64,000 nt of DNA from Pestalotiopsis fici W106-1. Its lineage: Eukaryota; Ascomycota; Sordariomycetes; Amphisphaeriales; Sporocadaceae. Position 1 is the stretch's first letter. Every line of letters begins with the position of its first letter. The notes below the pieces were generated by a model that saw only the letters and a list, made by a program, of their open reading frames with translations, ran no database searches and was not told the DNA's origin. Positions 45,698 through 55,722 of this stretch are shown piece after piece. The stretch covers positions 1,550,001 through 1,614,000 of the forward strand of contig NW_006917093.1 of assembly GCF_000516985.1 (NCBI RefSeq). Direction: 5' to 3'. The position numbers were made by a program, and so were the translations under genes.

Positions 45698-46567
45698 TGC
45701 GACGAATCACCGGTTTGCTTCTAGTTGAATTTGAATCAACACAATTCGACAGGAAACTGCACCTGTGGCTTGAGAAACGTATCTGGGTCAAAGCTAGTGT
45801 ATCACAAGGTTCAACAGTTCAGCTTTGCGGCCGCTGGTTCAAAAGAATGGTTCCAAGGAAAGTTGCTGTACTCGGTGCATGTTACTAGTCGAGACCTGCA
45901 TTACACAGTAGACATTTTTACCCCGCCAAATGGGACCCCTTGGATCGCAGGGGACACACTGCAGCCCCCCACTTCGCAACTCTCTAGGTCACACCTATTA
46001 GTCCATGTCCACTCCATCTTGTAAGTCAAGTGTTTACCTCATGTCGTGTGCGAGTATCCTTGTTTTTGTATACCACCTCAAATCAAGAACATTCTGCGCC
46101 GAGGCAACTGAACAGGATTGTTATCATGGGCTGGCTGCCAGAAATGACTGGGGTTATCGTACAAAAACAGCATCATTCATTCGATACCACATAGCTCACA
46201 TACAACATGAATACCCATATGCTACTACGGATCCTTGAACCAAAAGCCCACACTCTGCGTCTTGCATGCTTTGGTACTAAACTACTATGTACAACTGTCA
46301 GCATGAGACAAGTGGGCTCAAGCTAAGGTTAGATGATGTTCATCCGATATTGGCTTTGAATATTTCCGCACTCTTAAAAGTATCGCATGGCTAATAATAG
46401 TTCTTTGCAAGGCCGATGATTCGAGCTAGAGTTCTCTTATAAAGGCCCGGCCCCCTCTCTCTTCAGTCCAAACCTCAGAAATGCAATCTTCACTATCATA
46501 GACTTGCTTGTTTATATTGAAGTCGGAATACTTTGACAATTGTAATTTCGAAATTCGCTTTGCAACC
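45698..46567. other. Divergent intergenic region
   Basis: Upstream of DcpS (-) and the alpha/beta hydrolase (+). No gene is seen. The C/T-rich CTCTCTCTTCAGTCC segment near 46455 is a probable leader. Confidence 0.45.
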
Positions 46568-47396
46568 ATGGCCACAGAGAGACCAGTAATAGTCCTCATT
46601 CACGGTGCTTGGCATCCACCTCACTACTATCGAAAGACAATCGATCTGCTACGCAAGCAAGGCTATGTAGTACTGGCACCTCCATTACCTACCACGGGAC
46701 TGGATGACTCCGTCGCAGGAAAGACGTACGTCGACGATGTCAAGCGGGTTCACGAGGCCCTGCTGCCACACCTCGACGCTGGCCGACAGGCAGTGATTCT
46801 CTGCCACTCCCAGGGCGGGATAGCTGGCAGCGCATGTGTCGAGGGCCAGACGGTCGAGGACCGCAAGACCAGGGGACTTGATGGCGGTATCAAGGCCGTC
46901 GTCTACCTTGCGGCCTTTGCGCTTTCTAATCATGGAGCAAGTTTGATGGGGGATATCGGCGGCAAATGTGCGCCGTTCTTTTCGCCAGACCCAGAAGATG
47001 TATGAGCGCTTCCCTTCTTCCTATGACGGACCGCATAGAGTGCAAACTGACAAACTTCAATAGCCTCCTTTTCATAAACTCAATGAGAAGGCTGCCAATA
47101 CGTTTTACAATTGCTTGCAGCCCGAGGAGGCGCGTCAGAGTTTGGTGGACGGACTCGTCTACCAAAGCAAGGCGAGCCAACACGCGGGAGCGCATTTCGT
47201 CGCGACTGACGTGACGGTTCCAAAGACTTATATCGTTTGCAGCGAGGATCAAGCGATACCCCGGGAGGCGCAGATCCACATGGCCCAAGCGACAGGTTGC
47301 GAGATTGTCGAGATCACAAGTGACCATAGTCCGTTCTTGCAAGATGACAAGAACCAAGAGATTGTCGATGTCGTCTTTCGAGTTGCTTCCAAGTGA
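46568..47396 (+). CDS. Alpha/beta hydrolase (MEKHLA/HNL-esterase-like)
   Basis: Two exons (46568-46999 and 47064-47396) with a 64-nt intron (GTATGA to TCAATAG) encode 254 residues. The oxyanion strand and loop PVIVLIHGAWHPPHYY opens the protein. The nucleophile elbow is ILCHSQGGIAG (Ser). The acid lies in TYIVCSEDQAIPREAQ (Asp) and the catalytic His in TSDHSPFLQDD. This is the compact alpha/beta hydrolase fold shared by plant methylesterases and hydroxynitrile lyases and common in fungi as AB_hydrolase_6. It is probably a cytosolic esterase or C-C hydrolase of unknown substrate. There is no signal peptide. The start ACCATGG context is ideal, and the longer upstream frame extension is unlikely to be used. 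Confidence 0.85.
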
Positions 47397-47701
47397 ACGA
47401 CACTTACCTGGAGATCAAATCAAAGAACCATAACATGATCGAGTTGTATTCGGCTCCAAAGCAATGTGATATAGTGCATATTTGAAAGTCTATGAGATTG
47501 TCATTTCAATAATGACAATCGAAGTAGTGACTTTTAGGTTATCTTATGCCATCATGACTGGTCACCATCGCAAAACATACTATTTCACATTTCCATCTCG
47601 GGAGATTGCCAAGCAACTACAATCCTTCCATTCGTATGTATACTAACGCTCTCAGCAGAACTCTTCAAGATGATGTCTCCGGCTACTTGTCGGTCCTAGG
47701 G

Positions 47702-47707
47702 GTGGGG
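47702..47707 (+). promoter_or_regulatory. Candidate CreA/Cre1 site
   Basis: GTGGGG matches the carbon catabolite repressor consensus SYGGRG and lies 34 nt before the XlnR-like element. Single short matches are frequent by chance. Confidence 0.3.
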
Positions 47708-47735
47708 ATTGGCCGTTCTCGGATTGAGCTGTCCC

Positions 47736-47742
47736 GGCTAAA
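47736..47742 (+). promoter_or_regulatory. Candidate XlnR/Xyr1 site
   Basis: GGCTAAA matches the published xylanolytic activator consensus exactly and is 147 nt upstream of the start of the GH43 CDS, a functional distance in other fungi. Confidence 0.45.
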
Positions 47743-47787
47743 TTGCCTTGCATGAGCCTAAACCTCTTCCCCTCTGCAGCCAAATAG

Positions 47788-47794
47788 TATAAAT
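47788..47794 (+). promoter_or_regulatory. Candidate TATA box
   Basis: TATAAAT lies 95 nt upstream of the GH43 ATG, a typical spacing for an inducible fungal promoter. Confidence 0.45.
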
Positions 47795-47888
47795 CGATCC
47801 TAAGCATAGTCGTTAATCTGACTGACTATAGTACTGCCACTCTAAAAAATATACCAACCCATTTACAAAAACAATACGAAACAGCACC

Positions 47889-49505
47889 ATGCCTTCCATA
47901 TTAAACCCGATCCTACCTGGTTTCAACCCAGATCCCTCCATTCTACGTGTAGGTGATGACTATTACATAGCAACGTCCACCTTTGAATGGTATCCCGGCG
48001 TGCAGATCCACCACTCCAAGGATCTGGCCAACTGGGACCTCGTCATCCGGCCGCTGAGCCGAAAGAGCCAGCTGGACATGCGCGGAAACCCCGACAGCTG
48101 CGGCGTCTGGGCGCCGTGTCTCACGCACGACGGCGACAAGTTCTGGCTCGTCTATACCGACGTCAAGCGCAAGGACGGGTCCTTCAAGGACACGCACAAC
48201 TACATTGTCCATGCGCCCTCCATTGCGGGCCCGTGGTCCGATCCCATTTATATCAACTCGTCCGGCTTTGACCCTTCCTTGTTCCACGACGAGGACGGGC
48301 GCAAGTGGTTTGTCAATATGCTCTGGGACCACCGCCGGCGGCCGAGAGCTTTTGCCGGCATCGTGTTGCAAGAATTTGACCCGGTCCAGGAGAAGCTCGT
48401 GGGCCCCAATAAGAACATTTATCCCGGCACCGACCTGGGCCTCGTCGAAGGGCCCCATTTGTATAAACGCAACGGCTGGTATTATCTCCTGACGGCCGAG
48501 GGCGGCACGGGCTACGACCACGCGTGCACGCTGGCGCGGTCCCGGGATATTTGGGGCCCTTACGAGACGCATCCCCAGGAGCACATCTTGACATCAAAGG
48601 ATCAGCCGTGGGCTGCTATACAGCGAGCCGGCCATGGAGATGTCGTTGAGACGCCCGAGGGCAAGACGTACCTGGTGCATCTGAGCGGCCGGCCCATTAC
48701 CCAGGCCCGGCGCTGCGTGCTCGGTCGTGAGACGGCGATTCAGGAGGCGTACTGGGGCGACGATGAGTGGCTCTACGTCAAGAATGGACCGGTGCCGTCG
48801 TTGCGGGTTGAAGTGCCGGGCCAGCGGGACGAGGCGGCGTATTGGGCGTCACGACACTACACATTTGCGGACGGGCTGCCAAAGGACTTTCAGTGGCTGC
48901 GGACTCCGGAACCCGAACGTATCTTTCAGACTCGGGCGGACGGGAAGCTGGTGCTGATTGGGCGCGAGTCCATCGGGTCTTGGTTCGAGCAAGCGCTGGT
49001 AGCCCGGCGGCAGACGCATTTCTCGTACGATGCCGAGACAGTTATTGACTTTGCGCCTGAAGACGAGCGCCAGTTTGCTGGACTCACCGCGTACTACTGC
49101 CGCTACAACTTTTTCTATCTTACGGTAACGGCCGACTCGGACGGTCGGCGCGAGCTGCTCATCCAGTCCTCCGAGGCGTCTTGGCCAGACGGTAACCTCA
49201 AGACGCCGTTTGCTGAGCCCGTGTCTCTTCCCGACAAAGGAAAGGTGAAACTGACCTTACAGATTCGAGGAAAAGATCTACAGTTCTTCTACGCCCTAGA
49301 TGGCGAGGAGTTGAAAGAGGTTGGGCCCGTCTTTGATGCGTCCATCATATCCGACGAGTGCGGTGGGCATCAAGCCCATGGCAGCTTCACGGGCGCATTT
49401 GTCGGGGTGGCTTGTTCGGATCTCAACGGAACAGCGGCCAAGGCTGTGTTTGATCATTTTACCTATACACCCGTCCAGCATAAGAGTGACCGGTATGAGA
49501 TATGA
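47889..49505 (+). CDS. GH43 beta-xylosidase / arabinofuranosidase, intracellular
   Basis: A single-exon protein of 538 residues. The five-bladed propeller carries the three acidic catalytic residues: Asp15 in PGFNPDPSILRVGDDYY, Asp128 in SSGFDPSLFHDEDG and Glu187 in DLGLVEGPHLYKRNGWYYL. A C-terminal beta-sandwich (about residue 330 on) begins near PKDFQWLRTPEP and includes YYCRYNFFYLTVTAD, as in bifunctional xylosidases of GH43 subfamily 11. There is no signal peptide, so it should act in the cytosol on imported xylo-oligosaccharides or arabinosides. The absence of introns, the size and the domain pairing resemble bacterial XynB enzymes, but the family is widespread in fungi. GC-rich codons and a well-formed promoter suggest a strongly inducible gene. 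Confidence 0.92.
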   Translation: MPSILNPILPGFNPDPSILRVGDDYYIATSTFEWYPGVQIHHSKDLANWDLVIRPLSRKSQLDMRGNPDSCGVWAPCLTHDGDKFWLVYTDVKRKDGSFKDTHNYIVHAPSIAGPWSDPIYINSSGFDPSLFHDEDGRKWFVNMLWDHRRRPRAFAGIVLQEFDPVQEKLVGPNKNIYPGTDLGLVEGPHLYKRNGWYYLLTAEGGTGYDHACTLARSRDIWGPYETHPQEHILTSKDQPWAAIQRAGHGDVVETPEGKTYLVHLSGRPITQARRCVLGRETAIQEAYWGDDEWLYVKNGPVPSLRVEVPGQRDEAAYWASRHYTFADGLPKDFQWLRTPEPERIFQTRADGKLVLIGRESIGSWFEQALVARRQTHFSYDAETVIDFAPEDERQFAGLTAYYCRYNFFYLTVTADSDGRRELLIQSSEASWPDGNLKTPFAEPVSLPDKGKVKLTLQIRGKDLQFFYALDGEELKEVGPVFDASIISDECGGHQAHGSFTGAFVGVACSDLNGTAAKAVFDHFTYTPVQHKSDRYEI

Positions 49506-50031
49506 AGATCAAGATGATGGAAAGAAAGTGTCAATCGTGTGATGTAATTATTCCTTGTCGTGAGTATCAGAAAGTGAATTCATACATACCTACCTACGAG
49601 GTAGCATATATAGTAGTGGAATAAATACTGAAAAGCCTGTTCATGTTAGTGGCCTAGTTCATCTGTTTCACTTCATTCAAATTCTAGCCCGATTTTATGT
49701 ACTAGGTAATCATCCTTTTTTTTGATACTCTGGGAGCTACGGTTCTATCCTAGAATAGCGACTCATACAGCCAGATGTTGAACCCCGCTCAGGCAATAAT
49801 CCTGGAAAATACGCCCTGCTCAGTAGTCTGCACCTCTTCAGCCAATCGCTGCTATGGCGGTTGCATCATCTAAGCGCCCTTGTGTTGGCCATAAGGCTGC
49901 GCAAGATTTCGTGCCAACTCAGTTCTTTCCATTCCATAATCTTATAAATTTTGACTTGTGGCATCGAGCTTGTGGCCAGTCGAAGCGTAGCCAATGCAAC
50001 TTCCTAGTCCGTGGCGAGAGAGCAACCAACC
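49506..50031. other. Intergenic region
   Basis: 3' end of GH43 and leader of the NLR gene. No gene is seen; catacctacctacgaggtag lies near 49582. Confidence 0.45.
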
Positions 50032-53000
50032 ATGGCGACACAGGTGCGCGGGCACAAAGCATATACGGTCGGCTGGGTATGTGCGTTACCGAAAGAGCAG
50101 ACAGCCGCAACAGCGATGCTTGATGAGCGGCACCCGAATCTCCCAAAACCACCCAATGATCCCAACACGTATACCCTCGGTTCGATCGGTGATCATAATA
50201 TCGTCATTGCGTGCTTACCGAAAGGGAAAGTCGGCACTGTTTCTGCTGCAAGCGTCGCAGCCCACATGATACATGCTTTTCCTGGTATCAGGTTCGGATT
50301 GATGGTCGGTATCGGCGGAGGAGTTCCCCGTCATGTGAGACTGGGCGATGTAGTCGTCAGTGTGCCTACCGATCAGCACCCTGGAGTTGTGCAATGGGAT
50401 ATGGGTAAAGCTGAACAAGGCGGATCTTTTCGACGAACCGGCGCTCTGAACAACCCACCCACCTTGCTCTTGACTGCTCTTGCGAGGCTGGAGACGGACC
50501 ACGAACTGCACGGAACCAAGATACCTCAATATATGGAAGAGCTGAAAGAACGATATCCGAGAATGGCAGCCCAGTATCTCAAACTCGACGACCTGCAGGA
50601 CATTCTGTTCAAGGCAGGCTATGACCATGTCGATCAACAGCATCAAGACAGCGTGGAGGATGAAGAGATATGGGAAGAGTCAGAGAGCGAGGCTGGAGAC
50701 GATTGCCGACATTGTGACAAGGCTCAAGTCGTGAGACGGAAGCCACGGGATATGCGTGTGCACTACGGACTTATCGCCTCGGGAAATCAGGTCATCAAAG
50801 ATGCGCAAGCCAGAGATCAGCTTTCCGTTGATCTTGGCCGAAAAGTTCTCTGCATCGAGATGGAAGCCGCTGGACTTATGGATGGATTTCCCTGCATAGT
50901 GATCCGAGGAATATGCGACTATGCAGACTCGCACAAGAACAAGGCCTGGCAAAAGCATGCTGCTGCAGTGGCAGCTGCATTCGCAAAGGAATTGCTAGGC
51001 TATGTGGTTGCCGATGAAGTCTGTGGCGCGGAACCAGCCAATGCCTTACTTGGAATCAGTCAGTAATTTAATCTTACTCTATTAACAAAGCTTGGATTCG
51101 AGTCTAATGGAAACAGTTTCCCAAGATGTGGCCACCATCAGGGAGCATACTACAAGGAAGACGCAGTTACTGAACAACAAAGAAGACATGGAGATAATCG
51201 ACTGGATTTCAACTATTAATTATGGTGCTCAACAGACAGACACGCTCAAGCGGTGGCATCCGAAGACAAACCAATGGTTTCTTTGCTCTGCAGAATACCA
51301 GCGTTGGCTCCAGACCCATGGGAGAACATTATACTGCCCTGGGATACCCGGGGCGGGAAAAACCATCTTGGCTTCTGCGATCATTAATGATATAGGTCAT
51401 CGTTTCTCGACAGATTCTAATGTTGCTTTGGCTCACGTATACTTTAGTTTTTCACGACATGCCGAGCAAACTGTAGAACTGGTGCTTGCCAGCCTTTTGA
51501 CGCAACTTTTACGCGGCCAATCATTCCTCCCAGACCATGTTCGTAGCATTTCAGAGACTCACCAGAAGAAAGGCACACACCTTACGCATAGCGAATTGCT
51601 CACTTCTTTGAGCCGCGTTATTCCGGAATACGATCGTGTATTCATTGTATTGGACGCTCTAGACGAATGCACAAGCCAGAACCGAGTGAAGTTCCTCTCA
51701 GATATGCATGATCTTCAAATCAAAATGAACATAAACATCCTTGCCACGTCACGACCACACGAGGAGATTGTGTATCTATTGATGGATGAAAACACGACAA
51801 TCATGCCTATTGTTCCATGCTCTGAGGACATGAGCATCATGCTTCAGAGTGTGATAAGGACATTCGACAAAGAAATATATGACGACGAATTCCGCGAACA
51901 TGTTGTGTCAAAGATCATCAAGGTTGCAGATGGGATGTAGGTATTCCTAATGTTGAATTCTCGTCCACTTAACAGATCTTGCTGACAGTGGTTTCAAGGT
52001 TTCTCCTCGCGAACTTGCATTCTAATTCATTGGCTGCGTTGCCGACCAAGGGAGATATCCTCGACGCTTTGGACAAGCTTGACAAGGGATCAGATCCTCT
52101 GGACGCCGTGTATGAGCTTTCAATGCAGAGAATCGAAGGTCAAGGCAGCGGTTTGGCCCAACTCGCAAAGAAAATTATTCTATGGATCGTCCATGCCAGG
52201 AGGATTATGTCCAGTGCAGAAATAACGCATGCACTGGCCATTCGGCCAAACACCAAGGCAATCGATACCAACTACTGTCCTAGCATTCGAACGATCAAGT
52301 CTATCTGTGCCGGGCTAGTCACAATCGATGAGGAAAGCGATGCAGTTCGCTTGGTCCACTATACGGCACAGGAGTATTTCGAAAAGACAAGTGGGAAATG
52401 GTTTGTCGATGCCCACGATCACATCACCCAAATCTGTGCTACGTATCTCTCCTTCGACGCTTTTGAAGGCTACTGCCACTCATTTGAAGGCTTTAAGGAG
52501 CGCTGTATCGAGTTCCCTTTCTATCACTATGCATCCAAGGAATGGGGACACCATGCCCAGCTTGCAAAATCTGAGGAACATGTGGTAGATTTTCTGAGGA
52601 AGCAGCGTCATGTCCAAGCATCAATACAAGCACTGGAGACTAGCGAATTGCGGCTTCGTCACTGGAAACACGATCAGGATTCTTTAGGGACTATGAATGG
52701 GCTCCATTTGGCATCACGATTCGGATTGGTTATCGCTATCAAGGCGTTATTGGCCGATTACGATGCTAATGTAGGAGATGCCTACGGTCAGACACCGCTA
52801 TCATGGGCAGCCTCAAACGGACATGGAGCAGTTGTTGAATTTCTCCTTGGTACGAAGGAGGCTGGTATTGATTTACCAGACTACTTGGGCCAAACACCGC
52901 TCTTGAAAGCTGCCTCAAATGGTCACGCAAATGTGGTCAGATTGCTCTTAAGCACGGGGAAAGTCGACCCCGATAAGCCAGATTACCGCGGACGGACAGC

Positions 53001-53913
53001 CCTCTCGTGGGCCGCCTGGGCTGGGAGTGAAGCTGTAGTCAATCTGCTTCTATCTGATGAGAAAGTTGATCTGAACTTTCCCGATTGTCACGGTTGTACA
53101 CCTCTAATGTGGGCAGTCGTTTCTAGAGATAGGACTACAGAGAAGAGACTTCTGTTCGCGGACAAAGCTCAGACCGCTCGACTGGATCACAATGGAAGGG
53201 CTCTACTATCATGGGCAGCGGAATATGGAGATGATTATGTGGTCGAAGTGCTTCTTGACATTAATGCCATTGACGTCAACCTTCAAGACAATCATGGCCG
53301 TACACCATTATCTTGGGCAGCCTCGAATGGGCACGATTCTGTTGTGATAATGCTTCTATCCACGGGTAAAGTCGATATTAATATACCAGATGAGAATGGC
53401 CGGACACCATTGTCGTTAGCAGCCGGATATGGTTATGAGGTTGTCATCGAAGTGCTTCTTGGCACGGAAGCAATAGATGTCGATCTACCGGATGATAATG
53501 GCCAGACACCACTATATTGGGCATCTTTGAGTGGCAATGATCATATAGCATTGATGCTACTGTTCACAGGGAAAGTTGATGTCAATTTGACAGATCAGAA
53601 TGGCCGGACACCATTGTCGTTAGCAGCTGAATATGGATATGAGGCTGTGATTGAGGTGCTTCTTGGCACGGAAGCAATATACGTCGATCTACCAGATAAT
53701 AGGGGCCGAACCCCATTATCCTGGGCAGCCTCGAATGGGCATATCTATGTTATGAGAATGCTACTTCTCACAGGGAAAGCCGATACCACTTTTCCTGATA
53801 AAAGTGGGCGCACACCACTTTCATGGGCTATTGAAAAAGGGTTTGGACTTGCTGTCAATGTGTTACTTGACACTAGCGAAAGCTTTGATGTGCTATCAGA
53901 ATTTTTAGACTAG
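50032..53913 (+). CDS. NLR-like PNP_UDP - NACHT - ankyrin protein
   Basis: Three exons (50032-51062, 51103-51936, 51999-53913) give about 1259 residues. The first (about residues 1-340) is a nucleoside-phosphorylase-like domain: YTVGWVCALPKEQTAATAML, LMVGIGGGVP, LGDVVVSVP, then VLCIEMEAAGLMDGFPCIVI and GICDYADSHKN. The NACHT region has IIDWISTINYGAQQTD, Walker A CPGIPGAGKTILAS (about 426) and Walker B VFIVLDALDEC (about 522). From about residue 853 there are 12 ankyrin repeats of 33-34 residues with the consensus NGRTPLSWAASNGH. This is a common fungal STAND architecture. In such proteins the PNP_UDP domain can act as an effector on nucleotides or bases, but whether this copy does so is unknown. 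The first intron is only 40 nt, and without it the PNP frame ends at TAA 51064; the second is 62 nt (GTAGGT to TTCAAG). Confidence 0.82.
52693..53868 (+). repeat. Ankyrin repeat array (about 12 units)
   Basis: Units of about 99-102 nt encode G-x-TPLSWAA..GH..VV..LL. Units 7 and 11 and units 8 and 10 are closest. The 8/10 pair is nearly identical at the DNA level over about 95 nt with a 204-nt offset (53398 and 53602), indicating a recent two-unit duplication. Confidence 0.85.
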
Positions 53914-54418
53914 AGAATACTCATTGTTCAACATCAATGTATGAAAGACACCACGAGCGCACGTCATCTGTGCTTAACAAGGATACCAGAGCATTCAAGT
54001 ACACACAGGCTTGTCCGTTTCATCAGACTTAGTTGATTCGGTTTGAAGACATCTTTTTGCCGCTTATTGACCATTTGCCCTATTCATGTCTCCAGAATGA
54101 GAGAAGCTAGTATGGAATTGCAAGATGATGGAAATTCTAGGAGTACAGCGTAAATCTTATGAATCTCGAGTCTAGGCTAGGCATCGACGACTGCAAAACA
54201 AGGGCAAATGAACCTTTTTTCCCCCTTCTGATTTAGCCTGTATATTCTGAAGATGACTGTATATACAATTTGCTATCTTGAATAGTCCAGTGATTAGTCT
54301 TGTGTCATTTTACTATCTTCTCAATCACCTCATTTCAACCGACTCAAGCGATAATATACTGGGAGCAGTACACACAAATGTATGGAGTCATGCCGATATA
54401 ATTCAGCTTTTTATTCGC

Positions 54419-54434
54419 CTCTCTCTCTCTCTCT
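54419..54434. repeat. (CT)8 microsatellite
   Basis: Eight CT units interrupt otherwise ordinary AT-rich sequence between the NLR and the Cys-rich gene. Confidence 0.8.
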
Positions 54435-54810
54435 GTAAGAGAGCTAATATAAGTACATGAAAGAGCATGATAAAGCGCCTCTAGCAGCTCTGAAGCAGAA
54501 CATGATACAGGAACAGTCATCGAAAGCCTTGGCAATCAAATGCGCAAGAATTATGAGATACAGGAGACTTGATGGCTTTCGAGCCCGTTGCTTTGTATCC
54601 TCTCAGGCCAAATAAACCTATGCATGCGTCACTGGGGAGCATCCTTTGAACAGTGTGCAGCGCTAATGTAACCAGGCAAGGCATGATGACCCCTTGCTCA
54701 TGAAAGTTTTACTCGTGGTACTTTGATGTACCGCAACGTGGCCGACTATAAGGGCCATGTACTGCTACCTTCAACCCCCAAGTGTCCACCGCCACCCATG
54801 TTGTCTCGCC

Positions 54811-54864
54811 TATATTGTTCAACACCCATGCTTGGTCATGGGTGTTAGTACGTTGGGCAATATA
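54811..54864. repeat. Inverted repeat with perfect 10-bp stem
   Basis: AACACCCATG and CATGGGTGTT form a 10-bp stem around a six-base loop CTTGGT. Outside them TATATTG (54811) and CAATATA (54858) also pair, with 3 unpaired bases on the left and about 11 on the right. No coding frame or T-run is attached. Confidence 0.6.
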
Positions 54865-55722
54865 AGATAGTCATCTTCCGCGCTCAAAACATACTGTTCT
54901 GCACCGATCACTTTCCCATACAATCAACAGACTGTATGCCGACACAAGCGATCCATACTGACTATCGCATTTTCGCTTGAGTACGTCACTCTCTGGAGTT
55001 CGTCTCCTTATCAACTTGCAGCTCATGCCTGGCGCCATCCTGGGAATCACGGTCACAAGATATAAGAGATCGACATGCTTCGTGTCGGAATTTGGAGCAC
55101 TGCAGTAGTCCTATCTATAGGCTTGTTTGGCGAGCATAGTTCGACTTCAATATGAGCGACGAGAGAATGGGGTCCCATCATTGCGGGACAACGAGGATGA
55201 TCGAGACGTTGCGCTACACCGGTTCGGCTTCTACGACTGCACATCTCGATCGACGAAGCATGCTCAAATTCGGCGTACGCCTAACATCCAGCAATGAACA
55301 AACAATGGCCCACGTGGTCAAGTTTCAAAAGGCTTTCAGGGTTTTCCGAGAGCCCCAACAAAAGACGAGTTCTTTGCAAAGCACCTTTTTGTTCAGTGGA
55401 GGACAACAAAGCTATAAAATGAAAGTGGCCTGTGTCGCCGTTCGTTGGGGGAACAATGATGTCCATGTCAAGTTGTTGACAAGAGGTCAATGAGCATGTC
55501 CCATGCCTTTGTCTCATTGTCTTCCCCGGTCAAGATATAATGGTACGACACTCATGACACGGCGACAGAGCGAGGTAAGTGACATGGTCAGTTTAATGCT
55601 TTGTTTACGCTGCAGAATCTGCGCTGTTTCTGCTAGTCTGGACGCTTGGTGTCCTTGTACATTTTCAACTTTCTTTTTCTCTTTCCTTCTTTGCTGTACC
55701 ATATGCCAAGTCAAAAGTCAGG

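Larger units (their letters stand above)
47397..47888. other. Promoter region of the GH43 gene
   Basis: This 492-bp spacer contains a GGCTAAA element, a GTGGGG element and a TATAAAT box in an order expected of a xylan-regulated fungal promoter. The elements are listed separately. Confidence 0.5.
53914..55722. other. Gene-free region with hairpin and microsatellite
   Basis: A 1.8 kb stretch without a credible gene. Frames at 54871-55244 and 55152-55493 lack recognisable motifs. It contains a CT repeat and a perfect 10-bp hairpin, listed separately. Confidence 0.45.

Noticed and set aside
47943..48584. 213-residue minus-strand frame inside GH43
   Set aside because: Antisense shadow in a GC-rich gene; no recognisable motif.
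54871..55493. Possible small secreted protein (ATG near 55077 followed by a hydrophobic stretch)
   Set aside because: The frame stops after 26 residues and no convincing intron restores a longer protein.
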